Shown: positions 53,494-64,000 of the stretch, in pieces
How positions within the stretch are numbered: position 1 is the first letter of the stretch
How the letters are laid out: each line of letters begins with the position of its first letter
Source: Auricularia sp. M13
Lineage: Eukaryota > Basidiomycota > Agaricomycetes > Auriculariales > Auriculariaceae
Assembly (NCBI GenBank): GCA_037042915.1
Contig: CM073200.1
Coordinates: forward strand, 1-64,000
DNA length: 64,000 bases
Direction of reading: 5' to 3'
Position numbers and translations under genes: made by a program
The notes under the pieces: generated by a model
The model's database searches: none
What the model saw: only the letters and a program-made list of their open reading frames with translations
What the model was told of the DNA's origin: nothing

Positions 53494-54479
53494 ATGCACG
53501 CCGTCCTGCGCTCACTTGCCACGGCCTCAACGCGTGCCCCGGTAGTTGCGAGACGCGTTAATGTATATGCAACGCGCGCTGCTGTGCAAAGAATATCCCA
53601 GAGACGTATGGACCATCCGTTGCAATGCCAGACGGCGCGTAAAGCTGATTGCTAATGCAGGCCACGCGTCGTCCACAACACCTTACAGCACAACGCAGGA
53701 CCCCGCAGAGGCCGAAGCCCTTCAGTGCTTAGAGAAAGGCACGCAGAAGCTCGAAGACGGCGACATCCAAGCCGCCAAGTCGCTGTACCAGCGCTCCGTC
53801 GAAATAAAACCCACCGCCGGCGCGTTATTTAATCTTGGTGTTGCAGCCTACCACTTGCGTATGTCCAGTTCGATTTTGCATTGTCTCTGCTAATAATCCT
53901 CATAGGGGAATTCGACGACGCGATAAAAGCCTGGAATCAAAGCATTGAGGTTCAACCTAGCGCCGACGCGCATACAAGTACGCCGGCCCACTCTGTCACG
54001 TTGCGACCGAACCTAAGATACAATACGGCAGACCTTGCAAGCGCGTACATAATATCTGCGACCCCGCGACCCGATCTCGCGTTGCTACACCTGAGGCAAG
54101 TGCGAATGCTGTACTTGGGTGCATGCGCATAACTGACCTCTCGAAGAGCTGCAATATCGCTCGCGCCAGAAGACCCAGAGATCATGTTCAACCTTGCGGC
54201 AGTATTGGAGGCCTGTCCGTCACGTCCTTCCTTTGCAGCAGCCGTGTACTGACTGCACTTGGTCCTCGCAGCCGGTAATCTCTCAGAGGCGCTCGAATAC
54301 TACAAGAAGAGCCATGAGCACGGCGTAGAGAAAGCTGCTGTCCACATACGGAACGTACGTCGCCTGTCTTCTCGCAAGCGTCGAAGGCACCAACAAGCAG
54401 CGTCTGGCAGGTGAGCACGAAGATATTCGGGCAGCAATTACGAGAAATCGAAGAAAAGAACAAGGAGGGCACGTCTTAA
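53494..54479 (+). CDS. TPR-repeat protein, probably mitochondrial
   Basis: Seven exons. MHAVLRSLATASTRAPVVAR plus VNVYATRAAVQRISQRR is a long Arg/Ala/Ser-rich presequence. TPR units follow: ALQCLEKGTQKLEDGDIQAA, KSLYQRSVEIKPTAGALFNL, GVAAYHLREFDDAIKAWNQS, and NLASAYIISATPRPDLALLH with RAAISLAPEDPEIMFNLAAV. The end reads GNLSEALEYYKKSHEHGVEK, then KIFGQQLREIEEKNKEGTS. One intron uses a GC donor in the ideal form GAG|GCAAGT near 54094. Family resemblance is to short mitochondrial TPR proteins; the partner is unknown. Sharing a tiny promoter with TIM23 supports a mitochondrial role. Confidence 0.75.
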
Positions 54480-54743
54480 GATGCTCCAGGAGTTGCCTTG
54501 AACTCTCCATCGCATCCTCAGCATCAGAGGCCGACTCTGGGGGCCCTTAGAAGGGCCAATTATCGCCTTGCTCCGTGCCGAGTCGTAGAACGAAGGATAG
54601 ACACATCACCGACTCATACTAGGCGTGCTTTCCTGTAATATAGGCGAGCATGTAGACTGCTGTCAATCGCACACTGCTTTGCATTGACGAGAATAAGTCA
54701 AGCACGTGACTAGGAACTGGTCTATTCCCACAAGAAGAAAACT
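54480..54743. other. Convergent 3' region of the TPR and VMA12 genes
   Basis: 264 bp between two stop codons; holds both 3' UTRs. Nothing else recognised. Confidence 0.5.
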
Positions 54744-55523
54744 CTAATCCGCGTCCTCATCTGCATCAGCATTTACATTCCTCTTCGGCCGTTGTCGCAA
54801 TGTAGTCTCCAACTCGTCGTCTGGTGTCTCGTTAATTGCAGTTGGAGGTGTGACGACGACCTCCGGAAGGTCGGGCACGATAATTCTCCGGACGACCTGC
54901 CGCGTTTTTGGCGTCTGATCGCGTCGGTATTGCCAGAGAATGTAGAGCGAGCCTTCTGTGGCAGCAACGACCAATGCAGCCATCAGGCCGAAAAGCACGG
55001 ACTGCAGAGCAAAGGCGCGACGTGTCAGAGCCGAGCACGCGTGAACCAGCAAAGCCATACGCACGACTTCATTGTCCCATCCGGCGCCGCTGGCAGCCCA
55101 CCAGCCCGCCACGCCGACGCCAATAACGCTGAACAGGCCGTTGACGAGTGCCGTGATGGCCTTCTTGTCCGACCGGTTCGACAGCGCCTCGGACGGCGGG
55201 ACGCTGAAGTTGGCCGAGGGCGTCGTGCGCGTGCCGGCGAGGAGCGCCAGGAGCGTGTAGTCGTGCGGGTCGAGGCCGTACAGCGTCTTCACATCGTTCT
55301 TGCGCGCCCACCGCGACACGTCCGCGAGCACGTTGTACGGGATGCCGACGCCGTCGTGCAGCGCCTGCGCGACGGCAAAGCCCAGCTCATCCGGCAGATG
55401 CTCGAGCGCAGCGAGCAGGGTCTCGCGCAGATGCGCGGGGAGCGAGACCACGGACGCGGGCCCGTGCACAAGGCTCGGCGACGCGTTCGACGACGCGGAC
55501 GTGGCGGACGAGTCGGAGCTCAT
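54744..55523 (-). CDS. VMA12: Vma12/TMEM199-type ER factor for V-ATPase assembly
   Basis: Single-exon frame of 259 codons from ATG at 55523. The N-terminus is Ser/Ala-rich; then helical ETLLAALEHLPDELGFAVAQ, VSRWARKNDVKTL and YTLLALLAGTRTTP. Two closely spaced membrane helices follow: AITALVNGLFSVIGVGVAGWWAA and SVLFGLMAALVVAATEGSLYILW. The C-terminus is cytosolic, with PDLPEVVVTPPTA and an acidic end. The double-helix hairpin with the SVIGVGxAxW signature is the Vma12 family. Role: assembling the V0 sector in the ER. Its start codon faces the ataxin-10-like start at 30 bp. Confidence 0.8.
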   Translation of the reverse strand: MSSDSSATSASSNASPSLVHGPASVVSLPAHLRETLLAALEHLPDELGFAVAQALHDGVGIPYNVLADVSRWARKNDVKTLYGLDPHDYTLLALLAGTRTTPSANFSVPPSEALSNRSDKKAITALVNGLFSVIGVGVAGWWAASGAGWDNEVVRMALLVHACSALTRRAFALQSVLFGLMAALVVAATEGSLYILWQYRRDQTPKTRQVVRRIIVPDLPEVVVTPPTAINETPDDELETTLRQRPKRNVNADADEDAD

Positions 55524-55553
55524 TGCCGCGTTCCTTCGCTCCGCTCGTCGGTC
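55524..55553. promoter_or_regulatory. 30-bp divergent gap between VMA12 and ataxin-10-like start codons
   Basis: With just 30 bp between start codons, the two 5' UTRs and transcription start sites almost certainly overlap the opposite gene's coding sequence. Confidence 0.5.
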
Positions 55554-56550
55554 ATGCCGCTGCTCGACGCGTTAGATTCCGGCGATACGCAGAAAATATG
55601 CGACGCGCTGGACGGGGCTAGCAAGCGACTCGCCCGGGATCCTGACCTCAGGTGCAGCCACACCGATGTGCTTTGCGGGCAAGGACGCGGATGACAATGT
55701 GGCAGGCAGGAGCTTGGTGCCGATCTTGCGCTGTGGCCCCGGCTGGACGCTTTATGGACTGCAACGGCTGCTGCTGCACAGTCTGACTCTGACGCGGAAT
55801 GGATGAAGACTGCACTCAGCCTCGCCCGCTTTACTCGCAACATTGTCGCAGGAGTAGCGGCTAACCAGCAGCGCGCCTTGTACGTCCATTTCTGCTATCA
55901 ACATACTTCTCACACAAATCGGGGCAGCAAATTCGAGGAACGAATACGGAATGTGCTATATCACCAAACGTCTTACATCGCCCTGCACGACGACGCGGCA
56001 TTGCCGCTCACGCGTATGCTGGTGCAGACGCTGTCCAACATCGTCACGTCCAACGAGCCCATTCTCGCCAAATTCTGGACGACACACCTTGGCCTGCCTG
56101 AGCAACGCAATATTCTCCTGTGCGATTCCGACCGCAAACAATGCCTGGTCTCGTCGCTTATTCCGTTCCAGACGGCTGTTACAGGCAGACGACGAGCCGA
56201 CAATACAAGCAACGCTGGTCCTCCTGTATAACTGCCTACATGACAGCCCTACGCGCAGGTATGTAGGGTACATTCTCGCTCTTAGCATTCATTGATATCG
56301 CCAGGGAGCAACTCACAGGCACGCCTGGAGGGAATCGCGTCCAGGTCCTGCTCCTCGACCGCACCCAGCACTTATTCGATTTGGAGGAGGAAGGCGCGGC
56401 GTTCAAGATTGCGTGCGTCCCGTGCGGCACTATATTCCGCGCGGCAAGGTTGACCCGGTTCACTGCAGATACGAGTTGTATGCGCATCTCTTCGACAACG
56501 GGAAAGCCGCAGCCCTGTGGGCGGCTCTGCAACCCGGCACGAACGCGTGA
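55554..56550 (+). CDS. Ataxin-10/Ctr86-like protein, C-terminal domain not found
   Basis: Six exons. MPLLDALDSGDTQKICDALD (ATG at 55554); QELGADLALWPRLDALWTAT and LSLARFTRNIVAGVAANQQRA; FEERIRNVLYHQTSYIALHDD and TRMLVQTLSNIVTSNEPILA, FWTTHLGLPEQRNILLRLL; ADDEPTIQATLVLLYNCLHD; REQLTGTPGGNRVQVLLLDR; then YELYAHLFDNGKAAALWAALQ, ending GTNA. The ARFTRNxVAG, FEERIRNVL and VQTLSNIVTSN blocks match ataxin-10 proteins. The conserved C-terminal domain (usual NPFIREWAIFAIRNL-type motif) is absent in all frames of the following 440 bp. The gene may be truncated or the family shorter here. Its promoter overlaps VMA12's. Confidence 0.65.
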
Positions 56551-56994
56551 TAAATAGCCTGAGGGATCACGGATAACTCTGGGTATGCCACCATCGCGTC
56601 AGGCGCCAGCTTGGACATGCTGGCCTGTACAACAAGGAACATTCAGACTGCCAACGAGCTGAAGAGACTCTTGGACAACGAAAAATGAGGACGCGAGGAT
56701 GTCGACCTTGTTGACTTGGCTGCCACGGCGACATTTGCAACAAGCGGAGCCTCGTCTCAGAAATACAGCAGGTGCACGATGACACCTAAATTCTGTAACA
56801 CTCGTCGAGGTATTGACGCTGGTCGGAAGAGACGAGAAGCCGTTCCAATGGTCCCTAGTCTGGTCACAAGAAACCAGAAAACTTGCGGAGCACATAAATG
56901 GCAGTGTGAGGACGAGGTGGTGGAAAGAGAGCAAGAGGCGAAAGCGGAGATAGGCACGATGTTGTCTCCGTGACCGAAGCCGCGGAGCGCCAAA
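56551..56994. other. Region between ataxin-10-like and ARP9-like genes
   Basis: About 445 bp. Translated in all frames it shows short helix-like stretches (for example LDMLACTTRNIQTANELKRL at about 56611-56670) but no recognisable ataxin-10 C-terminal domain. It could hold decayed 3' exons of the ataxin-10-like gene and the ARP promoter. Confidence 0.35.
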
Positions 56995-58678
56995 ATGGCT
57001 TTCCGCGACCCGAACATCGTGATCCTCGAGACCGGCCGAGCACACATACGCGCGGGCATAGGTCTCTATGAACTGCTCAAGACCCCCAGCGTCGTCAGTC
57101 TGCGCGCGTTCATTCGCGCTCTGACGGCTCTCACGCTCATGCACGACTCCAGGACATACAAGCTCGGGCTGGCCTCCGACGCGTTGGCGATAACCCCGCC
57201 AATGGCTCTCAGCCCGTAGCAGCGAGCTCACGAGCGGCGTCCAGCATGCCTACGCGTCAGGCTAGCATCGGTGAATATATTGTCGGCAAGCAGCTGGACG
57301 ATATGTTGGCTGCCGGCGAGGACCTCGAAGTCGTATGGCCGTTCGCCAATGGAGAAGTGTCTGACTGGACAGCTGCCGAGGCTCTCTGGTGCGCTGCGAG
57401 CGTTTCCACTTTCTGACCTTTTTCTGAATGAGCTCGGCACAGGAAACACGTCCTATTCGCGCAGCTATCCCTTCGCCGCGCGCAAAACGAATCCCCCGTC
57501 ATGCACGCTATATGTCCGACCCTGTCGCGCGACGTGCACGAGCGGACCGTCAAAATATTCTTCGAACGCTTCAACGTGCCAGGCTACAGCGTCGTCGAGC
57601 GCCCGCTGGCGCAGATGTACGCCGCGAATGCGCTGAGCGGCATTGTCATCGACATCGACAGGTTCAAGACGGAGGTGACACCCGTATGCGAGTGTCTGAT
57701 CCAGCACAATGCGCGAGTTGTCATCCCTGTGGGCTCTGCTGACTGCGAAAAGTACCTCGCACATCTCTGGCGGACGGGCGCGAATCCCTCGTTGCTCTCC
57801 ACACTCGAGTTGGACGGCAAAGAACTCGACGAAGCGTTGATCGCTCTGGCACAACACGTGTACTCAGAGGGCCTGGTGAAGGTGCCGTCCGATGGCGAGA
57901 CGGCTGAGCCGGAGGACGAGGGCGTCACCAACATCGCTGCTGTCCTCATGGCGGGCAAGGAGAAAGCCGTCATCGAGGGCGCGAACAAGAAAAAGCGCGC
58001 GATGGCTTCGGCGGCAGAACGCGAGCGCGAGCGCGAGATCGCCGCGCTGGACCTTGTCACGACCACCTTCCGCGGGAAGGAGGTCACGCTGGGCAAGGAG
58101 CGTCACCGTATGTGCGAACCACTGTTCGACCTCAGCTTGCTGCGCGATGTGCCTGGTGTGGAGAACAAGGAGGTCGACTACGCCGACCCCAAAGAGCTCT
58201 ACATGACGGTTCAGGAAGCTGTCTTTACTGCGTATTCCCGCGTCGAACTTCTTTACCGTCATACCGTGCTCGAAGGCATCTTCGTTGCCGGCAGTCTTGC
58301 GGATGCGCGAGGTGAGCTCTTGGCGGTGTGATTCCACTCCTAGACTCAGGCATTTTGCTTTAGGTCTGGGTGTCGCATTGCAGTCGCGTCTGCATTATTA
58401 CCTCCCGCAACGTCTCGACGGCGAGTCCCTGACACGTTTGGTTCGCGTGCCGGAGTACTTTGGCGAGTATCGGGAGAAGGGCGATCGGCTTTCCGCCTTC
58501 CTTGGCGCCAGTATCGTTGCCAAGGTTTGTTCCTACTCTCGTTTGCCCTGTTCCGCGCGGCTGAAAGTCGCCGCAGATCATTTTCCAGGACCCCAATGGC
58601 CGCAACTTTGTGACGAAATCAGACTACGCCGTACGAGGGCCCCATGTTATCATCGAGCTGTGTCCTACCCTTTTGTAA
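56995..58678 (+). CDS. ARP9: Actin-related protein, Arp9-like chromatin remodelling subunit
   Basis: Six or so exons from ATG at 56995 (MAFRDPNIVILETGRAHIRAG). Then RQASIGEYIVGKQLDDMLAA, EVVWPFANGEVSDWTAAEAL and, after an intron, WKHVLFAQLSLRRAQNESPV. Actin-fold blocks follow: FFERFNVPGYSVVERPLAQM and YAANALSGIVIDIDRFKTEV; an Arp-specific insertion rich in Ala/Lys/Glu; LGKERHRMCEPLFDLSLLRD; VFTAYSRVELLYRHTVLEGIF with AGSLADARG-GLGVALQSRL; and SAFLGASIVAKIIFQDPNGR, ending IIELCPTLL. The phosphate loops deviate from actin, as is usual in Arp9 of SWI/SNF and RSC. Exon edges around 57093-57250 are uncertain. Confidence 0.77.
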
Positions 58679-58972
58679 ACCGAGCCTCGCTTTGATCTTG
58701 TATATCTTACAGGTGTTGAGTACATAGAGACAACATTGCTGTCCTCGGTACCGTACATGACTGTCACTGATGACTACCTTGCCGTTATTTACTTAAGCCG
58801 TTCTATGGAACCGGCAACGCGCTGAATCGGACTGCTGACGCAGCCAGTAGCGAGCGGCACATCGTGCTCGCTGAATAATCATCCTTTGCTTCTATTGCTG
58901 CCGTCATCGAGGTATATATGCTTCGCAGGCCGTGAGTTGAGGAGGCAGCATCGCTCCCATCGCTAAACAACT
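58679..58972. other. Intergenic region upstream of the aldo/keto reductase gene
   Basis: About 290 bp; TATATATGC near 58914 is a possible TATA element about 60 bp before the reductase ATG. Nothing else recognised. Confidence 0.45.
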
Positions 58973-60592
58973 ATGTCTAAGCAAGTCGAGGAGAACTTCT
59001 TCACACCGGCCCCGCCGCCGCCCAGCCCATTGTACGTGCGCCCACCGCGACTCCGCCTGACCATGGTCTAACGGCTCACAGGGGACGCTTCCGCCTGCTT
59101 TCGCGCTCGTCTGGCGTGCATGTCTCCCCGATCTGCCTGGGGGCGATGAGCATCGGCGACCAGTGGCACAAGATCGGCTTCAGCTCAATGGACAAGGAAC
59201 AGTCGTTCAAGTTGCTCGACGCTTACTTCGACTTAGGCGGTGCGTCATGCAAATTGATCTCCGGCATGTTGTCGTGCTTACGGCTATTCCGTTACATAGG
59301 TAACTTCATCGATACTGCTAATAACTACCAGGACCAGACATCCGAGTTATTCATCGGTGCGTTACAGCCTGTTTGAAGTTCATTGGAATGAATCGTTAAT
59401 GTCTATGCAGGCGAGTGGATGGAGAAGCGCCGCAACCGCGACCAGATCATCCTTGCGACCAAGGCGAGCTTGACCAAGAACGCACGGGGCTGAGTCAGCT
59501 GACCGAGTGTCCGACAGTACTCAATCAACTACCACCGGAACGATGTGAACGAAGTACCTCCTCATCACAGAGTTAACTACCTAGGCAACAACGCCAAGTC
59601 GATGCATGTGTCCGTCCGGGACTCGCTCAAGAAGTTGCGCACGGACTACATCGATATTCTCTACGTCCATTGGTCAGCGAATACTTTTGAATGTCAGGTT
59701 CGCCAAACATGCTGACTTCGTATGAAGGTGGGACTACGAGACCTCCGTCCCAGAGATTATGGGCCATCTGCATGCCCTCGTCGAGAGCGGGAAGGTCTTG
59801 TACCTCGGAAGTTCGTCCGCCTCCTCGGATTTGCTGCTGAAGGAAGTATACTGATAACGCTGACTTTAGTATCGGACGCGCCAGCCTGGGCCGTGGCATA
59901 CGCCAACACCTGGGCCATTGACCACGGCAAGACACCGTTCAGCATCTACCAGGGCGCGTGGAACGTCATGGACCGCGCGTTCGAGCGGGACATCATCCCC
60001 ATGGCGCGTCATTTCGGCATGGCGCTGGCACCGTGGAACGTGCTCGCCGGCGGGAAGCTGAGGACGGATGCGGAAGAGGAACGCCGCCTGAAGTCTGGCG
60101 AGTTCGGTCGCGCGTTCGCCGGTGGGGACTGGCAGCGCAACGAACAGGAGAAGAAGATGAGCCACGCCCTTGAGAAGGTGGCCAAGGAGGTCGGGGTCGA
60201 CAGCATCACCGCAGGTATGTCAATGACCCGGATTTGCTCTTCTGTTTTGCTGCTGATGCGTGCTCATCTGTGTTTTCAGTCGCCATCGCGTATCTTCTTC
60301 ACAAGGCTCTCTTCGTGTTCCCTATCGTCGGCGGCCGCAAAGTTGAGCATTTGAAGGACAACATTAAGGCGCTCGAGATCAGCCTCACTCCCGAGCAAAT
60401 CAGCTACCTCGAGAGCGTCAACCCGTTCGATCCCGGTTTCCCTCATAGCTTCGTTGTAAGTGATACCGTTACACTATGGATTTCGTTACCGATTTTTTGC
60501 AGGGCGACGGGACTAGCAACAATGTGTTCTATGTCCAGACGGCCCACATCGACCGAGTCAAGTATCAGGAGCCGATTCGTCCTGCGAAGTAG
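58973..60592 (+). CDS. Aldo/keto reductase, aryl-alcohol dehydrogenase-like
   Basis: About ten exons from ATG at 58973 ([20 protein letters not shown]). Recognised: [33 protein letters not shown] (catalytic Asp and Tyr); QIILATK (Lys); [20 protein letters not shown] and [16 protein letters not shown] (His); [55 protein letters not shown]; and the cofactor-binding [28 protein letters not shown]. It ends IRPAK. The full catalytic tetrad is present. One intron (59462-59517) appears to use a GC donor, ATKG|GCGAGC style, needed to bypass an in-frame stop. Members of this fungal AKR group reduce aryl aldehydes; the substrate here is unknown. Confidence 0.87.
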
Positions 60593-61383
60593 AACCTTGG
60601 GGATGCGCTGATTCCTCATGTATGTGCAACGTAACATCGCCATACTATGGCCCACTTGTGCGCAATAAGCCTTTAGCAAGCAACGTGAACTGGCAAGCCA
60701 AGTCGGAAAGGCAGCTCCTCATCCAGACAGCGACAATCTCTGAACTCTCAGCGCTATTGTGGTCAATGAGAAGTTCCCGCGTTCCCGGACTTTTCAGGAG
60801 CATGAAGCCTCCTGCATCTCCACATTCCTTTCATCACGGACTGCACACGCTGCCTCCCATTTCCAAAATGCTATGCTATATGCTCACAAACTCGATGTTA
60901 TCTATAAACGCCCCGCACTGGATCTAAGTATTACTGTATGCCCTGGCATGCTCCGTTGAGAGGCGGACGCGACCAGCCAGAGGTTAGTAGTACGGCGCAT
61001 CGCACCCGATTCGAGTTGCGACATCCATACATCACAGAGCTAGTCTGTGCAAATTCAGATTACTGGTCACTACTGGGCAAAGGTTCTGAATGTGCAGCTG
61101 TGAGAGCAACTCGCGCTCACGTCGGCCAAGTCCGAGGTCGCGTCATGTCGTACGTGGAGGAAAGCCCTCGCGCGTGAATTAATTCCAGGGGTCATCGTGG
61201 GGGTCGTCGCAAGCTGGGGTGCAGGCGGCCTCGTTGCATGCGGGGGGACACGCAAGTCACTGTAGAATGTGCGCGAAATTACCGGAAAAAGCCGAGTGAA
61301 GTACACGCGTCCCTCGTCCTTATAAAAACCAGGCCGCGGCGTCCAGAGCTCCCTCTTGCACTTTCTGCTCACTACACACTACA
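60593..61383. other. Intergenic region upstream of CDC48
   Basis: About 790 bp containing the CDC48 promoter: TATAAAAACC at 61320-61329 is a good TATA box about 60 bp before the ATG, followed by a CT-rich stretch. Short ORFs here show no conserved features. Confidence 0.55.
61320..61328 (+). promoter_or_regulatory. TATA box of CDC48
   Basis: TTATAAAAA located 55-65 bp upstream of the CDC48 start codon, followed by pyrimidine-rich sequence and CACTACAATGG at the start. Confidence 0.55.

Positions 61384-64000
<2,617 letters not shown>

Overview
The window is a piece of a basidiomycete fungal nuclear genome, most likely an Agaricomycete (inferred from protein resemblance, not from any marker gene). 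The evidence is a GC-rich sequence with densely packed genes on both strands, very many short introns (about 42-70 nt) that often begin GTGCGT or GTATGT and end CAG/TAG, and protein families that are fungal throughout: Snx41/Atg20, Cue1-like, Rxt3, Leo1, hybrid histidine kinase, Brh2/BRCA2, Arp9. No bacterial operons, CRISPR arrays, tRNA or rRNA genes were seen. Most genes had to be spliced by hand from several reading frames. Ends are therefore start and stop codons of a model, and inner exon edges come from frame continuity plus GT/GC-AG sites.

Layout. 0-6.2 kb: 3' part of a BRAP2/Etp1 ubiquitin ligase, cytochrome c1, a tiny many-exon CYSTM protein, sorting nexin Snx41/Atg20. 6.4-7.1 kb: a 690-bp non-autonomous hAT-type element with 8-bp target duplication, lying directly before an APH-family kinase gene. 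7.1-14.7 kb: APH kinase, DJ-1/PfpI protein, TMEM242-like protein, a hypothetical, Leo1, another hypothetical, a Cue1-like ER protein. 14.7-16.1 kb: no assignable gene. 16.1-22 kb: Rxt3, ribosomal protein L11 (uL5), condensin subunit Brn1/CAP-H. 22.1-28.7 kb: Crinkler-like P-loop NTPase, Ran-binding Yrb2/RanBP3-like protein, HIRIP3-like histone chaperone. 29.7-38.5 kb: hybrid histidine kinase, SAMHD1-like HD hydrolase, mitochondrial ribosomal protein uS4m (Nam9). 38.53-38.71 kb: a 175-bp Tc1/mariner-like MITE. 38.8-50.4 kb: BRCA2/Brh2, two tandem 5-hydroxyisourate hydrolases, DNA polymerase delta catalytic subunit, Pso2/Snm1 nuclease. 51-64 kb: a hypothetical, Tim23, a TPR protein, Vma12, an ataxin-10-like protein, Arp9-like protein, an aldo/keto reductase, and the 5' four-fifths of CDC48.

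How genes relate. There are no metabolic clusters, but several groupings stand out. Genome-maintenance genes (BRCA2, Pol3, Pso2, with a SAMHD1-like dNTPase nearby) sit within about 16 kb. Pol3 and Pso2 share a 133-bp divergent promoter with three ACGCG cores. Condensin Brn1 has two perfect ACGCGT boxes upstream. Tim23 and a TPR protein with a presequence-like N-terminus share an 80-bp divergent promoter. Vma12 and the ataxin-10-like gene have start codons only 30 bp apart. I found no convincing new multi-gene system. The best leads are the two MITEs in promoter positions, the Crinkler-like NTPase, the tandem HIUase pair, and the extreme exon fragmentation of the CYSTM gene.
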